Below the pieces are notes generated by a model, which was not told the origin of the DNA, searched no databases, and saw only the letters and a list, made by a program, of their open reading frames with translations. The position numbers were made by a program, and so were the translations under genes. Below are positions 8,477 to 16,877 of a stretch of 44,452 nucleotides of DNA, piece after piece. The DNA lies in the IMG/VR virus record IMGVR_UViG_3300047185_000031, positions 1 through 44,452 of that record, one strand, 5' to 3'. The stretch's first letter is position 1; each line of letters opens with the position of its first letter. The stretch comes from a virus.

Positions 8477-10361
8477 CCATGAAGGTGATTGGAACCATCC
8501 CCTCCTGGGGCAACCCGATATCTTTGACGCGCACCTTCTTCATATTAAGCGAGGAGACAAGAATATCCCCATTCTCTGTTATAACCGAATCCCGATCGGA
8601 GGATGTGATGATCTCCGGGAACATGTTAAGAAATTCGTGGTTCAGAAGGATCATATCTCCGACTTCGGCCGCAATGAATCGAGGATGGCAGAGGATATGG
8701 AATTCCATATTGACCGCAGCTCTCTTCCTGAAGTATTCCACGAGTTTCAACGCCTGTTCCATACTTGTGGTTCCTATGAGGGGAATCTCAATCTGCTTGG
8801 TGTCTCCGGTGATAGATATCATTTGCGTATTTTCGCTATAGGCATAATTTGTCGTATAATTATGTTCTTTGTCGGCAAAAATTCCCTTCACTTTGTAAGG
8901 GGTCTCCGGAATTCCCGCCTGGCTAAGGTAGAATGATTCGGCCGCACCTTCCACGTCATCGGCTGAGAGTATCATTACTGGGGCATCGTCCGTAAATATT
9001 TTAAGCTTGTAGATGCCCCCGGTCCGGATGACGAAGGCGCGCATGTTGGCAAGAACCTCTTCCATGTTATCAAGAAAAGACTGGCGATCCATCACGACCC
9101 CATCGAAATGATAATCCTCCTGGTCGAACCAGTTCGCTGCATCCTTGACGCTCTGATCATCTATTTTGGAGGGGTCGAATCCTAACCCATATCTTATGCT
9201 TGTGAGAAAGTCCCGCCAGACAAGGGCGGGATTCCTGCTCCAAACCGTCGCCCCGTTTCTCGGGTCATATAATTTTCTTCCCTTCAAGATTATTGTGAAC
9301 TCGGGCACGGAATTGAAGGCGTCCTGATTATAAATCAGCCTGAAATAAGAATAGGCCGTGTGCTGCATTGCCTCATTCCAGGCCGGCCACTCGGCCTGAA
9401 GGGAGGCAAGCACATCCTGATCAGACGTCCCTTTCATCAATTCATGAGAAGCGAGATTGAGTCCCCCATAATGAGTATAGTAGTAGAGAAGGCGATCTCC
9501 GATCCAGACACCTTCCCCCGCCCAAAATAACCAGAAGTCATTGAGCGTGTGTCCTGTCGTCGCACCGAATGTCACGATTATATTATATTCCAAACTTTGA
9601 TCCTCGCCTGTTATCGGCACGCCGGTCGCTTTCCAGGTCGACCCTCCATCGTCTGACCATTTGAATGTGTCCGGCGTTCCGGTCCCATCGATTTGTACTT
9701 TGAATTGAAATTCCCCGTTAACGTAACACGCCTGATCGCAGCTGCAACCCTGATAGTTGTAACATTCGAAATAGCAGGCGCACGAGCCTTTTCCTTCATA
9801 TAAATATAAGGTTTGATTGCAGCTGCAGGGCTGGTATTCATAGCAAGTATTATTGCAGGTGCAACTGGTATTTGAGAATTCTCCCCCCGGCTGAAGGTCG
9901 TTCCTACCAGAGCCCGAAAATAGAGGATTGAAATCGACCCCTAACCCGGTCCCCTCGATCTCTCCCTCGCCCCAGTCTATGACGACATTAAAATACTCAT
10001 TGTTTTCCCTCGTGGGCTCGTAAAAATCCCAGTTTCCCCCGACCTTGACCTGGCCATAGATAATCTTGACGGGTTCGGATGACGACTTTGTGTTTATTAG
10101 CATTCCGTTATTTTCGATACTGTTTTGGGAGGATGGTTTCTTAATGGCTGACCAGATGGAGGACCCGATAGCAGCGACGATAAGAACGGTCTTTATCATC
10201 CCGCCTACCGTGATTCCGGCCACCCCAATCGATGTCGAGAGCCAAGCCGAGATTCCCGAAATTATTCCCGATATCGGCTCATGAAGGACAATATCCCGTC
10301 GCCTTCCGATCGGGAGCCTGACTTCATATTTGGGTTTTCTTTTCCAGAATCTCAACTTCAC
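8451..10361 (-). CDS. Tail hub / tip protein (lambda J-like) with a cysteine-rich duplicated module
   Basis: A 636-residue protein starting with GTG behind CGGAGATTATT. Residues about 32-72 are hydrophobic and glycine-rich, as in GTA and lambda J-like hub proteins that sit after an NlpC-type gene. The WRDFLTSIRYGLG and later MILSADDVEGA segments fit this class. Residues 167-212 hold eleven cysteines in two copies of CxCx3Cx5CxC, 27 residues apart, which is exceptional for a tail tip. The cysteines precede a phage domain with FKWSDDGGSTWKATG. The module could bind metal, form disulfides, or be modified by the radical SAM enzymes; none of these is shown. Confidence 0.8.
   Translation of the reverse strand: MKLRFWKRKPKYEVRLPIGRRRDIVLHEPISGIISGISAWLSTSIGVAGITVGGMIKTVLIVAAIGSSIWSAIKKPSSQNSIENNGMLINTKSSSEPVKIIYGQVKVGGNWDFYEPTRENNEYFNVVIDWGEGEIEGTGLGVDFNPLFSGSGRNDLQPGGEFSNTSCTCNNTCYEYQPCSCNQTLYLYEGKGSCACYFECYNYQGCSCDQACYVNGEFQFKVQIDGTGTPDTFKWSDDGGSTWKATGVPITGEDQSLEYNIIVTFGATTGHTLNDFWLFWAGEGVWIGDRLLYYYTHYGGLNLASHELMKGTSDQDVLASLQAEWPAWNEAMQHTAYSYFRLIYNQDAFNSVPEFTIILKGRKLYDPRNGATVWSRNPALVWRDFLTSIRYGLGFDPSKIDDQSVKDAANWFDQEDYHFDGVVMDRQSFLDNMEEVLANMRAFVIRTGGIYKLKIFTDDAPVMILSADDVEGAAESFYLSQAGIPETPYKVKGIFADKEHNYTTNYAYSENTQMISITGDTKQIEIPLIGTTSMEQALKLVEYFRKRAAVNMEFHILCHPRFIAAEVGDMILLNHEFLNMFPEIITSSDRDSVITENGDILVSSLNMKKVRVKDIGLPQEGMVPITFMDEQTAIYS
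9726..9863 (-). repeat. Duplicated cysteine module inside the tail hub gene
   Basis: Encodes C167, C169, C173, C179, C181 and then C194, C196, C200, C206, C208, with C212 following. The offsets 0, 2, 6, 12, 14 are identical in both copies, and flanking residues repeat as well (CYEYQPCSCNQ and CYNYQGCSCDQ). Confidence 0.85.
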
Positions 10362-10374
10362 AATAATCTCCGCA

Positions 10375-10842
10375 TCACAACAACCTCCGCGCCTCGATAA
10401 AAAATTTCAATTTCAAAAGCTCGGTTAGGGGGGCCACCTTCATTCCTTTTTTCACGCCCCAATTTATAAGGACGTTCCCGTTCCCCATATATATCCCCGG
10501 AAAAATCGGTATGTCCATTCTTTCAAAAAGCAGGAGGTCCCCTGCGACAGCATAATTCCAGTCAACAGATTTTCCGAGGCTTCTAAGGAATTGCCTGAAT
10601 ACTTCTCTCGACTTTTTCTCATTCTCGTTCCATCTCAAAACATAATTGCTCTCATCCCAGTCGCCGAATTTGCGTGGAAATTCGGCCCCCATCGAATCAT
10701 AAAATTCCGCAAGCGAATTGAGACAATCCCATCCTTTGCTCATGTCCCCCAATGCGAAGGGGGCATCGAGGAATCGCACGACGGCCTGGGAAAGTCTCTG
10801 CCGTTTCTTTATCCCCAGAGTTTTGGCTTCGTTCCCCACCAT
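10375..10842 (-). CDS. NlpC/P60-like tail assembly protein, apparently without catalytic histidines
   Basis: The start at 10842 (MVGNEAK) follows AGAAGGAGAT; the upstream ATG at 10914 would overlap the DUF2163 gene far more. The resulting protein is 155 residues. GWDCLN carries the expected cysteine (C40), and FPGIYMGNGNVLI aligns with the HVGIYxGNG strand of NlpC/P60 peptidases, but the usual histidine is a proline. The protein as started here contains no histidine at all. It is placed between DUF2163 and the hub, as in GTA and lambda-type tails. It is probably a structural tail-assembly protein rather than an active cell-wall peptidase. Confidence 0.72.
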   Translation of the reverse strand: MVGNEAKTLGIKKRQRLSQAVVRFLDAPFALGDMSKGWDCLNSLAEFYDSMGAEFPRKFGDWDESNYVLRWNENEKKSREVFRQFLRSLGKSVDWNYAVAGDLLLFERMDIPIFPGIYMGNGNVLINWGVKKGMKVAPLTELLKLKFFIEARRLL

Positions 10843-11468
10843 ATCTCCTTCTGGGCGAGAGTGGAAATATAATAGAACCCCCCGAAATGGATCCTGTTCC
10901 CCAGATAGGCGCACGCCTCGGCAGTCTTCTCATTATATAGGCCATCGCCGCAAACCGTTGCGGGCCCTGCTACTGGATATCCGCATTCATCACTTTTGAA
11001 ACCCCACTCGCAAGTCGGGGAATGGGTTCTTCTCGGCGTCAGGATCTGCCACCGGATCAATTCGTCGGAAATCTCTATGACGGCCCGTTTCCGGTCGGCC
11101 TTCAAAATCCTGTCGACGTATCCCGGGAAGATGATAATTGGCGTCTCAATGACACAAAGATTTTTGTCCAGGCAAACTCTTTCTATCCTGCATTCCTTCT
11201 CCCGCACGTCCTCGGTGAGAATCAGATCGGAGAAGGATTTATCGACGTTGTCGATTTCCATCGTAACGCCCTCAGCCTGGAGATCGATGTTCATAACCGG
11301 AGGCCGAAACGTGAATCCTTTTCTTACATACCAATCTTCGGAATAAAAGATGGGTTGGTCGCAGTCCGTCCATCTCTGAATTTCGGCGAAGGAGAAAGTG
11401 ACCAGGTGTGCCATGAAGAAAATTTCTTTCAAAAATTCTTCGATAATTCCGAGGGGAAAGAATCTCAT
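10809..11468 (-). CDS. DUF2163/BR0599-type tail protein
   Basis: A 219-residue protein whose C-terminal half has the hallmark cysteine and glycine pattern of this family (SPTCEWGFKSDECGY, TVCGDG, EACAYLGN, then HFGGFYY). In GTA-like and siphovirus tails this protein (also called hub-associated) precedes the NlpC-like protein and the J-like hub. The start at 11468 is supported by an ATGA overlap with the upstream stop and by AAGGAG; an alternative ATG at 11414 (MAHLVTF) would match the usual N-terminus better. Confidence 0.85.
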   Translation of the reverse strand: MRFFPLGIIEEFLKEIFFMAHLVTFSFAEIQRWTDCDQPIFYSEDWYVRKGFTFRPPVMNIDLQAEGVTMEIDNVDKSFSDLILTEDVREKECRIERVCLDKNLCVIETPIIIFPGYVDRILKADRKRAVIEISDELIRWQILTPRRTHSPTCEWGFKSDECGYPVAGPATVCGDGLYNEKTAEACAYLGNRIHFGGFYYISTLAQKEIWWGTKPKLWG

Positions 11469-12469
11469 GTCTCGAAACTTCTCCTTTCATATATTTTTGT
11501 TGAAAAGTTGCAGAGGTCCGGAGCGAAAATGTCCCACGACAGTGAATCCTCCTTAAATCTTCCCCTGATCCTTAGATTTCCATCGAAATCCGTTGTAAGG
11601 AGATCGCCGGATACAAGGGCATTGATCATCCCTACCTGATCCGCCCCTCCTTCGCCGGTTCCGGGTATAAAGAACCAGTCCGTATTTACTGTCTTCTCTA
11701 TTCCATTGAGGTATATTTTTAAAGTCGCTTCGGATGTGTCTTTCGATGGCAGATCGAAGACCCTCTGGTAATGCCATGCCTTTGTCCCCAGCGGCTGGGT
11801 GGTTTTGGAAGTAAACGAAGAGACCCGGGCCCTGATCCAGTAAACATTCCGGGTCAGCAGTAATTTCTTTTGCCAATCCGAAGGTCTCAGGAAGTTGATA
11901 TCATTTATGCCCGCGGTCTTGAATCCATTGGTGCCATCCGCAACATACGAAAGTGCAACCCATGCCGATCCGTTCCAATATTCATATGTTAATGTCCATG
12001 TTCCGACTCCTGCGGTCCCGACATTGAGTCTAACCGTTTCGAACTTGATCGACCCGCCAAAATAATAGGCATCATTTTTCTGGGGGCTTGCAGGCAGCAG
12101 ATTCATGTCATTGGCGGCAACGCTATTCGCCGCCACTGTTTCATCCGTTTGGACACCTCCATCTTCGGCAATGGCATGGATTAGATTGGCTATCCCCCTG
12201 GCGACAAATTCATCGGTCCATTTATTTTTTTTGAAATCAAAATACCAGAAGGTCTCGGCAGAACCGAACATCTGCTTGAAAAATGCATGGATGGTATCGA
12301 ACTCGGTGATCAACATATTATTGTATGAAAGGGCGAAACTTCGTCTGGAAAATCTCCAGAGCTGTCTCGCCTGTTCCACTCCGGAATCGAAGTCGCTGAT
12401 GAGGGTTTTGAATTCCTCTGACGGATTGTAGTTATAAGATGGTACTGGGCTACTCGGATAAGTTTCCAT
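11465..12469 (-). CDS. DUF2460-like distal tail protein
   Basis: A 334-residue protein. The N-terminus (about residues 8-80) matches the DUF2460 tail-protein pattern: YNPSEEFKTLISDFDSG, then RRSFALSYNN, and TFWYFDFKK. Residues about 98-240 carry an additional domain (VQTDETVAANS to WIRARVSSFTS) of the type found as decorations on phage tail and fibre proteins. The C-terminal part returns to the family pattern. It lies between tape measure and DUF2163 genes, 3 bases after the tape-measure stop and with an ATGA overlap downstream. Confidence 0.72.
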   Translation of the reverse strand: METYPSSPVPSYNYNPSEEFKTLISDFDSGVEQARQLWRFSRRSFALSYNNMLITEFDTIHAFFKQMFGSAETFWYFDFKKNKWTDEFVARGIANLIHAIAEDGGVQTDETVAANSVAANDMNLLPASPQKNDAYYFGGSIKFETVRLNVGTAGVGTWTLTYEYWNGSAWVALSYVADGTNGFKTAGINDINFLRPSDWQKKLLLTRNVYWIRARVSSFTSKTTQPLGTKAWHYQRVFDLPSKDTSEATLKIYLNGIEKTVNTDWFFIPGTGEGGADQVGMINALVSGDLLTTDFDGNLRIRGRFKEDSLSWDIFAPDLCNFSTKIYERRSFET

Positions 12470-12472
12470 TGT

Positions 12473-14446
12473 TTATCTCATTATTTTCCTCATCACTCCG
12501 CCTCTTCTGACATCGGATATCATTGCATCAAAAAACCCTTGCGGATTGCGCTTGCAGAGCTCGATGAAACTTAGGGGATCGACATCATTGACACCTAAAT
12601 AGTGAAAATTGTATATGTTCGTACCCCTCGATCCTTCTATGGGGATTTTGCCGCCTTTCAGCGGGACGACTGCCTCGGGGCCGCCTTCACCGATCAGGCC
12701 GAGAGTCGGCCTTGTGATTGTACCGCCTTCTTGAAATGTATGTACAGGCTTCCAACCCCGAATGATACCGCCTTCTCCATAATAGGACCCCCATCCTCCC
12801 GCTGTCGCGCTTGTCCCCCCTCCAAATAAACTGCCCAACCAACCGGCGATCCCTGCTCCTGCGGTAGGAGTGCCAGTGATGTTGCCAAACATTAGCCAAT
12901 TAGATATCATTCTGGAGACCGCACTGAGGAAGGCATCGCCCATACCGACGAATACCTTTTTGACAGCATCGCCCATATTTTCCGATTCCGAGATGATGTT
13001 CTTCAAACTGAAACTCCATGCAGAGCCAAAATCTTTGGCAAGAGTTTCTCCAAACTGTAAGGGTTTTATTACTTTATAAACTCCACCTGCCCAGTCCTCC
13101 CAGGCTGGCATTTTACCAAGGTCACTGAGTCTTTCGGCATCGGCCACAATTTTTGCGAATTCTAAATCTAATTGAGTGATATCTCTAAGAACCGGCGAAC
13201 GAATCGTTGCAGCCCAATCCTCCCAGGATGGCATTTTACCTGTCTCGCTTAATCTCTCGGCTTCAGCAACCACTTTGGCAAATTCCAAATCGAGTTGAGT
13301 TATATCCCTAAGAACCGGCCCACGAATCGTTGTAGCCCAGTCCTCCCATGCTGGCATTTTGCCCAATTCGCTGAGCCGCTCTGCTTCTGCAACCAATTTA
13401 TGAAATGCCAAGATATCTTCTTCAATTTTTTCTTTACTAAGTACACTTTCGGGGAAGATATCTTTTTTGGTTTCGGCGGCGAGCGCTTTTCTCTTCTCTT
13501 CGGTGTCCGTTAAATCGGCTATTTTCCCTTTTAATTTTTCAATTCGATTGACGTAATCTTCTATATATCTCCCCGAAGCTCCTTGTTTAATGCCGTAGGC
13601 AAGCCAATCCTCAAGATTCTTAAGGTCCTTTTTTAGGCCTTCCAGTTCGTCGCCTTTCCATGATTTAAAAATTTTTGTCAGCCAATCAAAAGTTTCTTTT
13701 AGGACCGGAAGAAAGTCGTTACCAATCACTTTTTTTAAATCGGTCCAGGCATTTTTCATTTGGTCAACCTTACCCGAATAACTGTTTATATCTGCCTGAC
13801 CGGCGCCTCCGAATTTCTTTTGAAATTCCGATATGAAATATGCTGCCTTCTGAGACATTGAAGCGTTTTCGCCGAGCGTATCGTTGAGATGTTTAAATTC
13901 GGGCAACATCCTTCCGAGGACCTCAATGTTCCCAGTCATACCCATACCGATAAAACGGGTGGCAGACGCAAGGTCTATGCCTTTGCGGGTGGCAAGATCC
14001 ATCGCCATTGTGGCGCCCTGTTGGGCTTTCGTAAAATCTTGTGTATACAGAAACATATCATTCAGGGCCTGGCGGGCCTGTTCGTCAGAGAAGCGGGTCG
14101 TTTTCATGATGGAGTTGGCAAATTCGTCAACCGCAACTTTCGCATTTTTCCAACTATAACCAACTCCTTCAACCGTATATTTGAGGCGGTTTTCTATTTG
14201 TTCTGCTTCGGCGGCTTCTTTTACAAAACTATTCATTGTTCTGCCGACTGTATAAATTACGGCAGTGGCAGCCGCGATCTTTGCGGTGAGACCGATCCAG
14301 CCTTCTTGAAGAGATGCGAGGGGACCCCGGGCTTGCTCGGGGCCTTTCTTCATCTCGTCAAAGGCTTTCTTGGTCTCGTCACTCAGGCGTTTGATTACCG
14401 GGGTACCTTTGTCGTCGACGGTTATTTCAAGGACTATACCGGCCAT
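12473..14446 (-). CDS. Tail tape measure protein
   Basis: A 657-residue protein. Residues about 50-70 are hydrophobic (GLTAKIAAATAVIYTVGRT), followed by the PhageMin_Tail-type region with LATRKGIDLASATRF and GMTGNIEVLGRMLPEF. The C-terminus has GLIGEGGPEAVVPL, a motif shared by many tape measures. It sits between the tail chaperone and the distal tail gene. A tract of three near-identical 41-residue repeats (GKMPAWEDWA) lies around residues 347-455. The start follows GGAGATCGT. The protein fixes tail length and plugs the tube. Confidence 0.93.
   Translation of the reverse strand: MAGIVLEITVDDKGTPVIKRLSDETKKAFDEMKKGPEQARGPLASLQEGWIGLTAKIAAATAVIYTVGRTMNSFVKEAAEAEQIENRLKYTVEGVGYSWKNAKVAVDEFANSIMKTTRFSDEQARQALNDMFLYTQDFTKAQQGATMAMDLATRKGIDLASATRFIGMGMTGNIEVLGRMLPEFKHLNDTLGENASMSQKAAYFISEFQKKFGGAGQADINSYSGKVDQMKNAWTDLKKVIGNDFLPVLKETFDWLTKIFKSWKGDELEGLKKDLKNLEDWLAYGIKQGASGRYIEDYVNRIEKLKGKIADLTDTEEKRKALAAETKKDIFPESVLSKEKIEEDILAFHKLVAEAERLSELGKMPAWEDWATTIRGPVLRDITQLDLEFAKVVAEAERLSETGKMPSWEDWAATIRSPVLRDITQLDLEFAKIVADAERLSDLGKMPAWEDWAGGVYKVIKPLQFGETLAKDFGSAWSFSLKNIISESENMGDAVKKVFVGMGDAFLSAVSRMISNWLMFGNITGTPTAGAGIAGWLGSLFGGGTSATAGGWGSYYGEGGIIRGWKPVHTFQEGGTITRPTLGLIGEGGPEAVVPLKGGKIPIEGSRGTNIYNFHYLGVNDVDPLSFIELCKRNPQGFFDAMISDVRRGGVMRKIMR
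13090..13405 (-). repeat. Three in-frame 123-base repeats in the tape measure gene
   Basis: The unit containing GKMPAWEDWA recurs with a 123-base (41-residue) period; the GGCATTTT marker is at about 13107, 13230 and 13353. The copies differ by scattered substitutions. The unit count would directly change tail length. Confidence 0.85.
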
Positions 14447-14457
14447 ACGATCTCCAT

Positions 14458-14526
14458 AGGGACATTTCCCATATTTTTATCAATCCTTATTTTTTTTATA
14501 ATGTCAAAAATATGGGAGGTGTCCCT
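14458..14526. repeat. AT-loop palindromic repeat (GGGACA...TGTCCC family)
   Basis: The arms GGGACATTTCCCATATTTTT and its near-complement enclose an AT-rich loop. It lies between the tape measure start and the frameshift extension of the tail chaperone. Related copies: 31120-31213, 34536-34600, 38739-38804, and a fragment at 1079-1094. Confidence 0.85.
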
Positions 14527-14539
14527 GCTCTTACTGCCA

Positions 14540-15009
14540 TCAGCCATTTTTGATTTCTTCCGCTTGAATCTCATAAAAAGCGATCCAGTATTGAAATTCT
14601 TCCATTGAGAGATCTCTTAGCCCTGTAAGGGTCGTTCGCTTTTTGTCGGCGAGAGCGAACAGGTTTTTCAGGAAGGAGTTATTGATGAGTTTTTTTTTGC
14701 TTCATCAAACGAGATAGTTCTTTGTATCTCGTTTGAGATCCTCGAGACGATCGACCAATCCATTTTCTCAAGATAGGGTCTATCCTCGATAGAGAAGATC
14801 TTCTGGCCTTTTTCATCCTCGGCTTTTTCGATGATCGTCCAGAGATGAAAGTCTTTGGAGCTGGTGCCGCCTCCGGAAAGCGTCATGATTTTTTCCATCT
14901 CGAGGACGGTCACAGGTGTGAAATAGATCGTCTCTCCGAATTCGGGAATGTGGTATTCTTTTCGGCGATCGCTTTGAAGATAATTAATAATTTTTTCTTT
15001 AAGAGACAT
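14540..15009 (-). CDS. Tail assembly chaperone, predicted -1 frameshift product
   Basis: The zero-frame gene (14668-15009) contains a run of nine A (minus strand, 14690-14698) read GCA AAA AAA AAC just before its stop. A -1 slip on A-AAA-AAA continues into an open frame that ends at 14540, adding about 49 residues (starting KLINNSFLKNLFALADKK and including MEEFQYWIAFYEIQAEE). This is the gpG/gpGT arrangement found immediately ahead of tape measure genes in many tailed phages. The extended protein would be about 156 residues. The slippage itself is inferred. Confidence 0.75.
14668..15009 (-). CDS. Tail assembly chaperone, zero-frame product
   Basis: A 113-residue protein starting behind AAAAGGAGGACCCT. 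It is placed between the major tail protein and the tape measure, as expected for gpG-type chaperones that coat the tape measure during tail assembly. The sequence (EYHIPEFGETIYFTPVTVLEMEKIM) resembles small tail-assembly chaperones. It ends FDEAKKNSSITPS directly after the A9 slippery run. Confidence 0.8.
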   Translation of the reverse strand: MSLKEKIINYLQSDRRKEYHIPEFGETIYFTPVTVLEMEKIMTLSGGGTSSKDFHLWTIIEKAEDEKGQKIFSIEDRPYLEKMDWSIVSRISNEIQRTISFDEAKKNSSITPS

Positions 15010-15034
15010 AGGGTCCTCCTTTTCCCCAAAAGAA

Positions 15035-15140
15035 GTGATCAGTAATCAGTGATCAGTGATCAGTGATCAGTGATCAGTCTTAAGAAGTGACCGGTGATCA
15101 GTGATCAGTAATCAGTAACTGATAACTGATGACTGATTAC
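15035..15140. repeat. TGATCAGT-type short-unit repeat tract
   Basis: About 100 bases of imperfect units such as GTGATCAGTAATCA fill the gap between major tail protein and chaperone genes. The same units recur at 16110-16187, 16878-16938, 17401-17461, 34106-34147, 35256-35278, 35835-35900 and inside the transposase gene. Confidence 0.9.
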
Positions 15141-15145
15141 TTTTT

Positions 15146-16075
15146 TTATGTTAGAGCGATTGAGATTTCGTCGTCTCCTGCGCTGAGAGTCGGCTCAAAA
15201 TCAAGGCCGAGCATTCTTAACCCGCCGCGATCTCCAGGGGCGATCGCTGCATAGCGTACTTTTGGGCAGGATACGGAAACGATGTTTCCTGCTGATCCGG
15301 TGGCTGCCAGGGCCAGAGAACCAAGGGTTCCGGGAGTCCTCCAAAGACCATAAAAATCATGTGTGGCAATCAGGGGAAGCTCGGGATCCATTGAACCCTT
15401 GGGATTTCTCCCCGTAATCAATGTACTGATATAACCTGACGACTTATTGATGCTCTCACGCTTCTGAAGGACGTTTGCCACATCGATTTCGACTTTCGAG
15501 CAGATAGCTGCATAGGCATTCAGGAGCAATCCCGCTGATAAAAAAGCCGGCGGAACGATGGCCGTATAAGTAATTCCCGTTAACAGGGCTAAGGTTTCTA
15601 CAACGAAATCGGCTCCCTCAAATTCGAAATGCATGAGCCCCGGCTGGCCGGCAACCATTTCGAATCTTACGGTCCCCCGTGCTCCGAAAATCAACTTCCT
15701 GATCCCATCCATGTAGGCCGCAACGGTTAAGGATGGTATCGATGCCGTGGCAGGTTTATAAGTAACAGAAACAATGGGCGATATCGTCTCCGAAAAGCCG
15801 CATCCTTTGAGAAGCGGCCCATAATCCGGCGCGGTGCCTGGTGTGCCGGAGCCTCTCATTTCCACGGTGAATGCGAGTTTGGCAGAGCGTTTCCCGGAGA
15901 CACTCGGATCTCTTGAGAGGGATCCTCTTAAGAGTTCGCGCTGGTATTGTTCCTGGGTCGGTGTAAAGGCGATGGCTTTACAGAGTATGGCCTGGGCGGC
16001 AGCCAATGTCCCTGGGGTCCCTTCGGTTTCCTCTATTATCGCTGCTAATTGTGTCGCAAATATTCTTGATGGCAT
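15146..16075 (-). CDS. Major tail tube protein
   Basis: A 309-residue protein with the N-terminal pattern of siphovirus tail tube proteins (LAAIIEETEGTPGTL, then LCKAIAFTP) and a C-terminal half ending in DFEPTLSAGDDEISIAL. It starts behind AAAGGAGGACAAA and lies just upstream of the chaperone and tape measure genes. Together with the absence of a sheath gene this indicates a long non-contractile tail. It is larger than lambda gpV, in the range of many environmental phage tail proteins. Confidence 0.82.
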   Translation of the reverse strand: MPSRIFATQLAAIIEETEGTPGTLAAAQAILCKAIAFTPTQEQYQRELLRGSLSRDPSVSGKRSAKLAFTVEMRGSGTPGTAPDYGPLLKGCGFSETISPIVSVTYKPATASIPSLTVAAYMDGIRKLIFGARGTVRFEMVAGQPGLMHFEFEGADFVVETLALLTGITYTAIVPPAFLSAGLLLNAYAAICSKVEIDVANVLQKRESINKSSGYISTLITGRNPKGSMDPELPLIATHDFYGLWRTPGTLGSLALAATGSAGNIVSVSCPKVRYAAIAPGDRGGLRMLGLDFEPTLSAGDDEISIALT

Positions 16076-16109
16076 TTTGTCCTCCTTTGCCCAAAGGGCA
16101 AAAAATAAA

Positions 16110-16187
16110 GTTATCAGTTATCAGTTATCAGTTACTGATCACTGATCACTGATCACTTCTTAAGACTGATTACTGATCACTGATTTA
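16110..16187. repeat. TGATCAGT-type repeat tract
   Basis: Units such as GTTATCAGTTATCAGTTACTGATC fill the gap between the 40-residue gene and the major tail gene. The last bases overlap the stop codon of the small gene. Confidence 0.88.
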
Positions 16188-16307
16188 CTCCGCGGTTTCA
16201 TCATAGGGCGTGAATTCGCCATTCGGATATTGAAGCTCGCTCTCTTCTGGTCCATCGGCGTCGACGTCAATATACGTGGCCGCTTTTAGAACTCTTATTT
16301 CAGCCAT
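16185..16307 (-). CDS. Small acidic protein, 40 residues
   Basis: The ATG at 16307 follows GCCGGAGAAGACA, a good ribosome site with 6-base spacing. The product begins MAEIRVLKAATYIDVDADG and ends DETAE; it is acidic and lacks motifs. It lies between DUF1834 and tail tube genes and is co-directional with them. Similar-sized proteins sit at this point in other Mu-like head-tail clusters. I infer a joiner or tail-completion accessory; the function is unknown. Confidence 0.6.
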   Translation of the reverse strand: MAEIRVLKAATYIDVDADGPEESELQYPNGEFTPYDETAE

Positions 16308-16318
16308 TGTCTTCTCCG

Positions 16319-16383
16319 GCGAGTAATTTAGTTCGGAGAAATTTAGTTCGGAGTCTTAAATCTTTTACTCCGAACTCCGAACC
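16319..16383. repeat. TTCGGAGTT-type repeat tract
   Basis: Units of AGTTCGGAGAAATTTAG and the complementary TCCGAACTCCGAAC occur in the gap upstream of the 40-residue gene. Related tracts lie at 29406-29440, 37996-38024 and 39649-39681. Confidence 0.85.
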
Positions 16384-16406
16384 CAGTTGCTAAATTACTT
16401 TATTTT

Positions 16407-16859
16407 TTATAATGCATACCGGCACTGCGTTTTGAATTCCATCGAATACGCCGAGAACATTTTAGTGTTTACCTCGCCTTTCACATTTGTCGGCAAAAGC
16501 GGATCTATTTCGAGTCCGCAGTTATTGTTGCTTAGAATTGATCTCAGGTCATCGATCATCTTATATACGCCTATCGCAGACTTTCTCGCCTGTCCACCAC
16601 CACGAAGGGATTGGGCACAGAGGAGAATCGAAAAACCCAGGGGCATATCCTGGATCCCGGACATCGAATGAATAAATTCCGGCGTGCCGTTATAAATGAT
16701 CAGAGCACACGGGAGCTGGCCTGCGAAGATTCGGATCTGGTCTTCGAGGTCGCCGCCTTCGATCTGATAGGAATCGATCTTTTTGCAATAGGTATTCATC
16801 GCCGACGCTTTCAGCGTAGTGATGATCGCATCTTCAATTTGCGTGATGGTATAACTCAT
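16407..16859 (-). CDS. Mu gp37-like protein (DUF1834)
   Basis: A 150-residue protein with the DUF1834 pattern: an N-terminal IEDAIITTLKAS helix, the PCALIIYNG strand, and a C-terminal VYKMIDDLRSIL helix followed by EIDPLLP. In Mu-like phages it is the head-tail joining gene downstream of DUF1320. Here it follows the gp10-like gene. It is presumed to act at the head-tail connector. Confidence 0.82.
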   Translation of the reverse strand: MSYTITQIEDAIITTLKASAMNTYCKKIDSYQIEGGDLEDQIRIFAGQLPCALIIYNGTPEFIHSMSGIQDMPLGFSILLCAQSLRGGGQARKSAIGVYKMIDDLRSILSNNNCGLEIDPLLPTNVKGEVNTKMFSAYSMEFKTQCRYAL

Positions 16860-16877
16860 GGTCGCTTCGCTCTCTGA

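Noticed and set aside
13889-14608. A 239-codon plus-strand frame opposite the tape measure
   Set aside because: No ribosome site or recognisable protein; the minus-strand tape measure is unambiguous, so this is a shadow frame.
15035-15140. CRISPR array
   Set aside because: Repeats are short imperfect units without constant spacers, and no cas genes occur.
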